64,000 nucleotides of DNA, from contig NZ_VKDD01000009.1 in assembly GCF_007097525.1 (NCBI RefSeq), positions 62,001-126,000 on the forward strand, read 5' to 3'. The stretch comes from Thalassomonas sp. M1454. Lineage in GTDB: Bacteria; Pseudomonadota; Gammaproteobacteria; Enterobacterales; Alteromonadaceae. Below, one piece after another: positions 10,323-17,952 of this stretch. Every line of letters starts with the position of its first letter. The stretch's first letter is position 1. A program made the translations under genes and the position numbers. The notes below the pieces were generated by a model. It did not search any database, was not told the origin of the DNA, and was given only the letters and a program-made list of their open reading frames with translations.

Positions 10323-13300
10323 CTAAAGTTCAAGTTTAAATAACTTACTACTTGTTGGGCCATTTTGGCTGCGATGATTGGATGCATTGATCTGAATATA
10401 ATAATCCACTTTACGATTGTTAAAACGCCCGCCTAAACCAATTGTTATCGGCTTACCAATTTTATATTTATTATAAGTGTAAAGTGATTTAATCGGTTTT
10501 AATTGATCTTTACTGGTTCCTGCGAGGATCTCATATTCATTAGCATGTTTGATATGCGTCCAAGTTAACTGAAACTGCCCTTTTTTAAGTTCATAACTAA
10601 TACCAGTAACCTTTTCAGGGGCGGTAAATGTGTGTGCAACGGTTACGCTTGCCTTAGCTGTTTGCACGAATTTGTCACTATTTTCAGCAATAACGTCAAA
10701 TTGATAACTGGCTTGATTAAATAAGTTTCGACCTTTATAAAAGACTTTGCCAGAGGGCTTATCAACAGAGAATAGACCGGCATCTTTACCCGCAACGATA
10801 TAGTATGAAATATCTTTTACATCTTTATTTTTAATCGCTATTTCACCGATAGCAAGTTTGTGATCACCTTCTTGCAATACTTCAAAATTATACTCATTAT
10901 CGGTAAATGCTAAGGGCTGTTCAATTGCTGATATTAAATTGCTAGCAACTTCATTGTGTTTAATATCATCCCCTTGCTCTAGCTGTAACAGAAATGCTTC
11001 AAGCTCTGCTTGCTCAGAACTATCAAGAACACTAATGTCATTATGTCTGGCTACTGCAGTTAATAAATTAGCAGCAGAGCCATCGTGTAAATAAGGCGCA
11101 CTCTGCCATAAGCCAATAAGTGTTGGCGTATCTAAACCTGTTAATTTAGCGCCTAAACGTTGGCCAGAGTTTTTACCTAAAGTTCCAACATCGTGTAGAC
11201 GGCCAATAGTACTATCGGTTAAATGCTCAGTGCGATGACATTGATAACAAGCTAAATCAATAAAGTGCTGCCTGCCATTAAGTGCTGTTGCTGTCATCTC
11301 GCCATTGTTCTGACGATAAGGGCTGCGAGGATAGGTATCTAAGGAGGTAACATAATCATTAAGTTGATCTAAAAAAACACTAACTCCTGATTTTTTACTT
11401 GCGTAGGCAGCTTTCACTGCAGAATAGCTTTTAGTAATCAATCCTGTGCCTTGATTTAACTCTCTAATTTGTATTTCAAAATCATGAACTTCATCAAAAT
11501 TTGCAGTCCAATGTAAAGGCCCATGAGCAAGGCCAGCATGACCTGATAAATCAATCGTATTTCTAAAGCCTTCTCCCATTTGGCTTAGATCCCAAATGCG
11601 TCCATCGTGTGAACCATCAAAATGGCAAGATGCACAGCTCATGTAACCTTCTTGCGAGAGGCTAGGACTGCGAGAGTCATAAAATATTTTCTTGCCGGCA
11701 AGTACCTCTGGCACAAGATTTTCTGTTTTTACCGTGCTAATGCTTTTAACAAAATCGATATCACCGGAGCCAATGATATCTTTAGTGCTATTAAATACTG
11801 CGACACTACGTGATAAGAAATTATGAATGTAGAGTTTACTGCCATCATCGCTGATAACCATACTTATAGGAGATAAGCCCATAGAATCAAAAGAGAAACT
11901 ATTATGTTTACCGTAACTATCAACAGCCCAAATAGTACTAGACCCTAAGGTGGAAAAATAAACCATATTACCATTAGGGCTATAAACCGCAGCTGTAGCC
12001 ATATCGCTATTGTCAAAATCTAAGCGTTGTTCAAAGTTTTCTTGTTGATTTCCTAATTCAATTTTTGCTGCCATGCTACGCACTGTATGATCAAAACTTA
12101 ACGCTTCGCCAGCACGTTTCATCCCCCTATAGATATTATCTTTTTTAGCCGGAATCCAAACATCGTTATAGGTTGGGTTAATTGCCATGGCGCCCAAATA
12201 ATTAGCTGCGCCCTTACCATTATTTAATCCATCAGGATTTAAACTTGGCGCCAATTCAATTGATTTGGTTACCTGCATCCTTGTTTGGTCAATAAAGCTG
12301 ATACTAGCTCCGACATTTCCTTCAACTCTAAACTCAGGAATTATGAGTTGCTTATGTTTTGCATCATAAGCTATGTGTCTTAAAGTCCCATGAACGTCAG
12401 CTTTTCGGCTAACTTTATAGCTTGCTAAATCTATCTCAAGTACTTGCCCTTTCTGCGCTAGAGCAACGTATGCTTTTTGTTGGTTAGATAGAATTACTAT
12501 GCCGTGAGGCTCACTACCATAATCTAAAGCAATCGTATGAATTAATTCCGCCGTATCGCTATTGATAATCGAAATAGTGTCCGCTTTCTTATTAGTTACC
12601 CATATTTGATTTTTATTAATTGCTAACGATGAAGGATTTTTACCAACTTTAACCTCAAAAAGTACATCTAGATTAGTGTCATCTATTGCCGTTAAAGTAT
12701 CGTTGTCGGGATTAACTACATAAAGACGTTTAGCGTCATCATCAAATGCTAAGGTACTGCTTTGCTTTGGTTTATTTTTATGTAAAGGCATATAAATGGT
12801 TTGGATACTTGTTGTTTTATCCGTTGTTTGTAGAGTTTGCTCTACGCCTTTTATACGCGTTGTTAAAGTAACGATGAAATTTCCAGCTGCAGCATATTGA
12901 TACTCAACCTCTGCTTTACTAGAAAAGTTAGTCTCTGGGCTTCCATCTCCAAAATTCCACGAATACTCAAACGATAAATCATTACCTGTATATAAAGCCT
13001 GTGCCTTAAATTTGCTGGTATGGCCTAACTCTATTTGCGATTGATGATTAATACTCGCGTTAAATTTACCGACATATTCTCCTGTAGAAAAGGTAGCAAG
13101 GCGTTTATTGCCGGCAAAGAAGTTACCGACTTGATCAGATAATCTATACTCAGCAGCATCATTAACAACGACTTCGTATGTGGTGTTCTTCTCTAGCGCT
13201 AACTTAGGAACAATATTTACCACACCTGCAGTATGACTATAGCCTGCTGGAACAGGTTTGTTAGAGCCAAGTTTACGTAAAGTTAAGCTATACTCAGATA

Positions 13301-14660
13301 AGCTATTAGCATCAATAAAATCAGAAAATGAAATACCTATTTTACTGTCTAATGCAACGCCTTTAGTGCCATCTTCAGGTAAAATATATCGTAAAGACGG
13401 CCCTGTTTTATCAGCTTGTTTTGCATGAATGCCAATATTAAATCGACTTTTTACATTGTGATCACTAGTAACCACAGCTAAGTTTCCGATTGGAGAAATA
13501 AAAGCGTAGTCATCGGCTTCAGGGTATTTCGGATTTATATCTGTAACATGGGTCGCTTTATTGCCTTGAACATGCCACTTACTTAAACCTGGGTAATGCC
13601 CTAGATACAAATGGTCATCAATAGCATATCCATACTCCGGCTTTTTTAATCTGGTTGTTGTAGCAAGAACATATTCTTTAATATTGTTAAGATCTGAAAA
13701 GTCATAACGAATAATTTTCGATTCCACCGGCTTGTTCATAATATTAGCTTCATTGCTCTTATTACGAGTTCCGCCGCCATAAAAGCTAGAACCATAAACA
13801 AAGCCCTGGTAGCCAATATTTACCGTATGATTAGTAATTACTTTTGGATTCGCCGGACGAGTAACATCAACAAAAACAACTTTAACATCTCGAACAGCTA
13901 CAGCCGCGGGGCTTAATATTAATAAATCACCAATAACATGAGCTGATCGTAATGTTTCATTGTAAAGCCCTGACTTAGGAAGGTGTGCAATTGTTTTAGG
14001 AGCCGTTAAGTCTGTTGTGTCAATTACAAAAAGACCATTTGAACCAATAGGGGCATAAACATAACGCCCTCCTTGCCAAACAGGAGAGAATGAATAGCCA
14101 TCATAATTGGTAGGTTTTTTTTGACTAGGATAAGTATAAGTAGAAACGATACGAGGGATGGTTTTAGGATCATTATCAAAAAACGGGGCTAAATCTAAAA
14201 TCACAAACCCTGCATTGTTAACGCTACGAGTAGAAATTAATACGTAATCATTATGAAAAGCCAATGCATGAATTTCAGCGAAGTGACCAACATATTGGTC
14301 ACTCGATGGCTCATGGTAAATATCAGGATAATCGCGGCTGTCAAATACTTGCTTTGGCGCTTTAGGATCGTCAATATTTATTAGCACAAAAGCACCCGCG
14401 CCTTGCCCACCTCCGCCATCAGCCCCAAGAGGAGCAAAGACAACACCACGGTGCAAGCCTACAGCACTAAGCGCGGCTTTAGTATCTAACCAAGATATTG
14501 GCGTAGTAATATTATCAACATCATAATCTTGGTTAAAAGCAAAGACCTTACTATCGTTAGCAAAAACTAACTGGCTACAGATGACAAAATACACTACGAA
14601 AATAGTGCTCAGCACCGACAACAACTTTTTAAGTTGACAAAAAACTTCCAAAACAAACAC
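10323..14660 (-). CDS. Large secreted di-heme cytochrome c / beta-propeller / PKD protein
   Basis: A 1445-residue exported protein starting at a GTG with AGG about 8 nt upstream. Regions seen: signal peptide (VVYFVICSQLVFA), an LVIVD-type propeller (about 40-420), an Ig-like segment (about 440-540), a PKD domain (YSWNFGDGSPE, about 555-640), a YncE-like seven-bladed propeller region (about 650-1000), a cytochrome c part with two CXXCH haem sites (CASCH near residue 1008, CYQCH near 1137) resembling MauG/CcpA-type di-haem proteins, a cadherin-like segment and a C-terminal FN3-like segment. This suggests an extracytoplasmic redox or peroxidase-like role, but I do not recognise a named family. 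The 291-residue propeller-like gene upstream is co-directional at 56 bp and may be co-transcribed. Confidence 0.8.
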   Translation of the reverse strand: MFVLEVFCQLKKLLSVLSTIFVVYFVICSQLVFANDSKVFAFNQDYDVDNITTPISWLDTKAALSAVGLHRGVVFAPLGADGGGGQGAGAFVLINIDDPKAPKQVFDSRDYPDIYHEPSSDQYVGHFAEIHALAFHNDYVLISTRSVNNAGFVILDLAPFFDNDPKTIPRIVSTYTYPSQKKPTNYDGYSFSPVWQGGRYVYAPIGSNGLFVIDTTDLTAPKTIAHLPKSGLYNETLRSAHVIGDLLILSPAAVAVRDVKVVFVDVTRPANPKVITNHTVNIGYQGFVYGSSFYGGGTRNKSNEANIMNKPVESKIIRYDFSDLNNIKEYVLATTTRLKKPEYGYAIDDHLYLGHYPGLSKWHVQGNKATHVTDINPKYPEADDYAFISPIGNLAVVTSDHNVKSRFNIGIHAKQADKTGPSLRYILPEDGTKGVALDSKIGISFSDFIDANSLSEYSLTLRKLGSNKPVPAGYSHTAGVVNIVPKLALEKNTTYEVVVNDAAEYRLSDQVGNFFAGNKRLATFSTGEYVGKFNASINHQSQIELGHTSKFKAQALYTGNDLSFEYSWNFGDGSPETNFSSKAEVEYQYAAAGNFIVTLTTRIKGVEQTLQTTDKTTSIQTIYMPLHKNKPKQSSTLAFDDDAKRLYVVNPDNDTLTAIDDTNLDVLFEVKVGKNPSSLAINKNQIWVTNKKADTISIINSDTAELIHTIALDYGSEPHGIVILSNQQKAYVALAQKGQVLEIDLASYKVSRKADVHGTLRHIAYDAKHKQLIIPEFRVEGNVGASISFIDQTRMQVTKSIELAPSLNPDGLNNGKGAANYLGAMAINPTYNDVWIPAKKDNIYRGMKRAGEALSFDHTVRSMAAKIELGNQQENFEQRLDFDNSDMATAAVYSPNGNMVYFSTLGSSTIWAVDSYGKHNSFSFDSMGLSPISMVISDDGSKLYIHNFLSRSVAVFNSTKDIIGSGDIDFVKSISTVKTENLVPEVLAGKKIFYDSRSPSLSQEGYMSCASCHFDGSHDGRIWDLSQMGEGFRNTIDLSGHAGLAHGPLHWTANFDEVHDFEIQIRELNQGTGLITKSYSAVKAAYASKKSGVSVFLDQLNDYVTSLDTYPRSPYRQNNGEMTATALNGRQHFIDLACYQCHRTEHLTDSTIGRLHDVGTLGKNSGQRLGAKLTGLDTPTLIGLWQSAPYLHDGSAANLLTAVARHNDISVLDSSEQAELEAFLLQLEQGDDIKHNEVASNLISAIEQPLAFTDNEYNFEVLQEGDHKLAIGEIAIKNKDVKDISYYIVAGKDAGLFSVDKPSGKVFYKGRNLFNQASYQFDVIAENSDKFVQTAKASVTVAHTFTAPEKVTGISYELKKGQFQLTWTHIKHANEYEILAGTSKDQLKPIKSLYTYNKYKIGKPITIGLGGRFNNRKVDYYIQINASNHRSQNGPTSSKLFKLEL

Positions 14661-14673
14661 TTTTATACCTACA

Positions 14674-14710
14674 TTTTTTATTTTTATTTTTATTTTTATT
14701 TTTATTTTTA
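14674..14710. repeat. Hexanucleotide simple-sequence repeat (TTTTTA)n
   Basis: Five exact TTTTTA units (14681-14710), preceded by one unit with an extra T. It fills most of the 56-bp gap between two leftward secreted-protein genes, directly upstream of the ribosome-binding site of the large cytochrome gene. Confidence 0.95.
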
Positions 14711-14716
14711 GAGATA

Positions 14717-15592
14717 TTATTTCAAAACAACGACAGAATGAATTGAGCCAGCTCTTACAGGGTCATGCCATTGCCAAATTAATTTACCTGCAGAATCAAA
14801 CTCTAGTATTTGCGGCGCTTTTTCACTGTCATTTTTACCATGCCCAGTCCAATTTGCCACAACTACATTACCATTATCTAATAGAGTTACTGCACCGAAA
14901 AAGTTATATAACACATCAGGGTTTGTCCCTCTTCCGCCGATTACTTTAATTAACTCACCTTGCTTGTTAATTTCTAACAAACTTGCCCCATATCCAGTTG
15001 AAACCAAATAGTTATCATTCTTAAGTTCTAGTGCAAAATAAGGTTTTTTAGTGGCAGGAGCGATAAGTTTCAAATCAAATTCGCGCACAATCTGTCCTTG
15101 CTTATCGGCTTCTTTTATCACAGTTTCAGCACCAGTAAATAGATAGTTCCCTTGCTTATTGATTCGCAATAAACGCATATATTTGCCCATATTTATGGGC
15201 AATGTTGCGATTAATTTATCATTGTTATCTAAAAGCCAAATTTTCTGTTTATTAGCTAAATAAGTACTACCATCATGGTTACGGATAATAGACGCTATAC
15301 CTGAGCCAAACTTTACTTCTTTAGCCAAACTACCATCGGCTAGATTGTATTCTTGATAGCCCTTAGGCTTACTAATAAGAATTTTGTTGCCAGCAATTAA
15401 TTGCATATCTCGATTGCGACCAACCTCTATAGTCCAATCATTTTCAGGATTAAATTGATCAACCAAGAGCAATTGATGGCGCGACTCATCAAGGGCTAAA
15501 AAAATGTGTTTTATCGTTTCACCATGCGCAAAGCCAGAGAAAAACAAAGAAATATATAGAAAAGCTTTATAAAAACGAGGCAATAATGACAT
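14717..15592 (-). CDS. Secreted beta-propeller-like protein of unknown function
   Basis: A 291-residue protein with a signal peptide (FYKAFLYISLFFSGFAHG). The mature part has repeated strand patterns (GNYLFTGAETVIKEADKQG; LLEINKQGELIKVIGG; NGNVVVANWTGHG; ILEFDSAGKLIWQWHDP) typical of NHL/PQQ-type or arylsulfotransferase-like propellers. No catalytic motif could be assigned. It sits upstream of, and in the same direction as, the large cytochrome/propeller protein, so a joint extracytoplasmic role is plausible but unproven. It is the last chromosomal gene before the integrated element. Confidence 0.75.
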   Translation of the reverse strand: MSLLPRFYKAFLYISLFFSGFAHGETIKHIFLALDESRHQLLLVDQFNPENDWTIEVGRNRDMQLIAGNKILISKPKGYQEYNLADGSLAKEVKFGSGIASIIRNHDGSTYLANKQKIWLLDNNDKLIATLPINMGKYMRLLRINKQGNYLFTGAETVIKEADKQGQIVREFDLKLIAPATKKPYFALELKNDNYLVSTGYGASLLEINKQGELIKVIGGRGTNPDVLYNFFGAVTLLDNGNVVVANWTGHGKNDSEKAPQILEFDSAGKLIWQWHDPVRAGSIHSVVVLK

Positions 15593-15684
15593 AGAAAGTT
15601 TGACCGAAATTTATTATTTTAATTAGTATATCGGCAATAACCTAAGTTGTTAATATAATTCAGGTATTAAGAAAATTAGAAAAC
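15593..15684. other. Short gap at the chromosome side of the left junction
   Basis: AT-rich. It would contain the promoter of the leftward propeller gene. No further feature is visible. Confidence 0.4.
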
Positions 15685-15717
15685 AAAAAAGCTCTACATC
15701 TTGCGATGTAGAGCTTT
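15685..15717 (-). terminator. Native rnpB terminator, now stranded at the left end of the element
   Basis: A 13-bp stem AAAGCTCTACATC / GATGTAGAGCTTT with a 4-nt loop and a T-run on the minus strand. It lies just beyond the 3' end of the rnpB fragment, where the terminator of intact rnpB belongs. The complete rnpB is now 25 kb away. Confidence 0.88.
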
Positions 15718-15725
15718 CTGTAAAT

Positions 15726-15930
15726 TTAGTGAGTTAGCCGTATAAGCCGGGTTCTGTTACATCTTTCGATGCGACAATCATTCGTCTAGGCCTAGAATCG
15801 CTTCTAGGCTCAAGCAACCTACCCGGTTCCAACGCGAGCCACGCCGTAAGGAACCCTATTTGGTCTTGCTCCGGGTGGAGTTTACCCTGCTGCGGACTGT
15901 TACCAGCCGCCCGGTGCGCTCTTACCGCAC
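15726..15930 (-). pseudogene. rnpB: 3' fragment of rnpB (left attachment-site copy)
   Basis: 205 bp identical, base for base as far as I can read, to 41096-41300, which is the 3' half of the complete RNase P RNA gene. It lacks the 5' half, including the conserved GGGGAGGAAAGTCCGGGCTCC-type core. It is the part of the original chromosomal rnpB displaced by integration. An open frame across it is meaningless. Confidence 0.95.
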
Positions 15931-15994
15931 AACTCAATATTCAACTTAGTGACACCAGTTAAAAGTACATTAACTATATAGGAACCCTGCCTGT

Positions 15995-16011
15995 TTGTGT
16001 ATCAGTTTGTG
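15995..16011 (+). repeat. 17-bp sequence shared with the right end (left copy)
   Basis: TTGTGTATCAGTTTGTG occurs here, beginning 65 bp inside the left rnpB repeat, and again at 41015-41031, ending 65 bp inside the right repeat, in the same orientation. Here it is embedded in a CCTGTT...AACAGG inverted repeat (15990-16018). It may be an integrase arm-type site or a relic of an integrase start region. Confidence 0.7.
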
Positions 16012-16055
16012 GAACAGGTGTGTTACAAATAAATCGAGCATAAGGTCCCATCCGG

Positions 16056-16191
16056 TATAATAGAATTATTAGCTTGGATTTTGTTGAAAAAAACCATTTT
16101 CAGTACAAAAAAAAAACATATAGGCCAATCCTTAAACACTCAGTTAGCTACACTCAATTAATCATTGATTATCATTTATATAACATATACT
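16056..16191 (+). promoter_or_regulatory. Candidate promoter region of the export cassette with a Fur-box-like core
   Basis: A consensus TATAAT is at 16056-16061. Further down, TGATTATCAT at 16166-16175 matches the core of a Fur box and is followed by a CATATACT -10-like stretch (to 16191), 42 bp before the HlyD start. Overall agreement with the 19-bp Fur consensus is only partial (about 12 of 19 by hand). The -35 elements are unclear. Confidence 0.35.
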
Positions 16192-16232
16192 CTTTTGCCA
16201 ATCATGGATTTAAATTGATTTTTAGTACAAAA

Positions 16233-17477
16233 ATGTCCCTATTTAGAAAAGAAGCTATAGCTCATCAGGAAGAGCGCTTAAATGGTACAATAATTCTCAC
16301 CCAACCTCTTTCAATTAGGTTGACATCATCGATTTTAGTAGCTATCGCAGCTCTAATTGTAGTGTTTTTATTTAATGCTGAATATACTCGAAAAGAAACT
16401 GTTAGTGGCTTTATAGTACCTAACAAAGGAGTGATAAAGAGCTACGCTGTTCAGGGTGGAACAATTGAGAAGTTATTGGTCAATGATGGGGATTTTGTTA
16501 AAAAGGGGCAACCACTAGTATCTATCACCGTACGAAAAAACAATACTGACGGCTTGGATGTAAGTGAGGAATCAATTGTTCAACTAAAAAATCAAGAAAA
16601 ATTACTTAGTGAAGAAATATCACGTTACATAGCCCTACAAGAAAAAGAACTATTAAATTCAAAAGTCCTACTTAGTATCTTAAATAGTGAAAAGCCAGAA
16701 ATTACAAATCAATTGAATTTGATAAATGAAAAACTTCACTTATTAAATAAACAGCAAGAACAATTCAACCAACTTAATAATAACGGCCACTTATCAAATA
16801 TAGAAACAGAACGCCGTCAACAAAATTTAATTGAAGCAAAACAAGAAAAACAAAATATAGTGCGATTACTTTTGAAGCATGAACGAGATAAATCGCAGAT
16901 TTTATTTAATATTGAAAGTATTCCACTTGAGTATGCTTTACATATAAATAATGTAAGACGACAAAAATCGGAAGTTCAACAACAGATATCAAAAATCAAA
17001 AGTAATCACCAGTACACTGTCACGGCTAGCCATTCAGGTACCATTACAGGAATTCAAGTTGTAGCAGGTGAAACTTTAAAACAAAACAAACCTTTATTGA
17101 ATATATTGCCTGAAGGTTCTGAACTTATCGCAGAACTATTATTACCAACCAGATCGGCAGGCTTTGTTGAACAAGGCCATATTGCACATCTACGCTTCGA
17201 TGCTTTTCCTTATCAGCGCTTTGGTTTTATAAAAAGTAAAATTTTTCAAATTGATAAAGCCCTTATAATGTCTAATGATGTTCAGTTTCCAATAAAAATA
17301 CTAGAGCCTGTATATCGTATAAAGGCGAGTTTAGATGTACAACAAATACACGCTTACGGTAAGGGCTTCCCACTTAAAAGCGGCATGTTATTTAAGGCTG
17401 ATATTTTATTGGACAAAAGAAGCTTAATTGAGTGGATTTTAGAGCCTATTTATAGTCTTACAGGTAGAATTAGCTAG
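16233..17477 (+). CDS. HlyD-family adaptor of a peptide/bacteriocin type I exporter
   Basis: Membrane-fusion (periplasmic adaptor) protein that would link the inner-membrane ABC exporter to a TolC-type outer-membrane channel. I choose the ATG at 16233 (MSLFRKEAIAHQEERL, 414 residues), which gives the usual CvaA-like N terminus; the frame is open further upstream from a TTG. One transmembrane helix (about residues 27-46, SILVAIAALIVVFLF) is followed by a lipoyl/biotinyl half-motif (GTIEKLLVNDGDFVKKGQPL), a long coiled coil (about 110-270), the second lipoyl half (TVTASHSGTITGIQVVAGET) and a beta-barrel region. It is the first gene of a three-gene cassette with the peptide and ABC transporter. 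No TolC gene is in the window, so a chromosomal TolC is presumably used. Confidence 0.9.
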   Translation: MSLFRKEAIAHQEERLNGTIILTQPLSIRLTSSILVAIAALIVVFLFNAEYTRKETVSGFIVPNKGVIKSYAVQGGTIEKLLVNDGDFVKKGQPLVSITVRKNNTDGLDVSEESIVQLKNQEKLLSEEISRYIALQEKELLNSKVLLSILNSEKPEITNQLNLINEKLHLLNKQQEQFNQLNNNGHLSNIETERRQQNLIEAKQEKQNIVRLLLKHERDKSQILFNIESIPLEYALHINNVRRQKSEVQQQISKIKSNHQYTVTASHSGTITGIQVVAGETLKQNKPLLNILPEGSELIAELLLPTRSAGFVEQGHIAHLRFDAFPYQRFGFIKSKIFQIDKALIMSNDVQFPIKILEPVYRIKASLDVQQIHAYGKGFPLKSGMLFKADILLDKRSLIEWILEPIYSLTGRIS

Positions 17478-17577
17478 TAACTTGTAAGTGAAAAATTCAT
17501 CTGCTTTGAGGTTTTCTTGAAGCAGTGAATAAAACAGTGAGCTTACTATTAAAGGTAATAAGAGCTCTCTATGTCAC

Positions 17578-17601
17578 CTCAGCGCTAACACAAGCGCTGA
17601 G
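17578..17601 (+). other. Hairpin upstream of the peptide gene
   Basis: Nine-bp stem CTCAGCGCT / AGCGCTGAG with a 6-nt loop. It lies between the HlyD stop and the peptide start and has no clear T-run. It could attenuate, stabilise or process a transcript. Confidence 0.6.
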
Positions 17602-17649
17602 ATTTAATTAACTAGGCAAAACTAAAGTGCCTAAATGGAGAATCGTAAA

Positions 17650-17772
17650 ATGCGAGAATTAAACAAGAAAGAAATAAAGCAAGTAAGTGGTGGCGTTGCA
17701 CCTGTCATCTGGGGTGTATGGGCATACATGACAAAAGCTATGATTGACAAAAACATTGAAGTTAATACTTAA
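17650..17772 (+). CDS. Microcin/bacteriocin-like precursor peptide with double-glycine leader
   Basis: Forty-residue peptide starting at an ATG with GGAG about 10 nt upstream. The first 15 residues, MRELNKKEIKQVSGG, form a textbook double-glycine leader (acidic and hydrophobic spacing, V at -4, GG at -2/-1). Cleavage after GG would release a 25-residue core beginning VAPVIWGVWAYMTKAM, hydrophobic at its N terminus and polar at its C terminus, with no cysteine. It sits between an HlyD adaptor and an ABC transporter that carries a C39 leader peptidase, the standard partners for such a peptide. Antibacterial activity is inferred; a signalling role is possible. No similarity to a named microcin is claimed. 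Confidence 0.85.
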   Translation: MRELNKKEIKQVSGGVAPVIWGVWAYMTKAMIDKNIEVNT

Positions 17773-17795
17773 ATAAAAAGTACTTCAACATTGAA

Positions 17796-17827
17796 CTAAC
17801 ATGTTGCCTTATCGGGCAGCATGTTAG
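17796..17827 (+). terminator. Strong hairpin after the peptide gene (attenuator or partial terminator)
   Basis: A 13-bp stem (arms 17796-17808 and 17815-17827, one G-T pair) with a 6-nt loop, 23 bp after the peptide stop. There is no good T-run, so it may partly stop transcription or protect the 3' end of the peptide mRNA, giving more peptide than transporter. Confidence 0.6.
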
Positions 17828-17952
17828 CGATATAAAGCCTCATAATTTTAACAAGTATAATGATTTTTACGTTAATTAAGTACTCCGGTCTTGTTGTTAC
17901 AAATTTAGAAATAAAACTAATATTACCTACATTCTGCCAGTAAGGTTGTGCA

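Noticed and set aside
15734-15937. 67-codon frame on the minus strand
   Set aside because: Lies over the rnpB 3' fragment; an open frame in a structural RNA, not a gene.
16074-16232. Longer HlyD start at TTG 16074
   Set aside because: The 53 extra residues lack family similarity, overlap the likely promoter, and the ATG at 16233 gives the expected N terminus.
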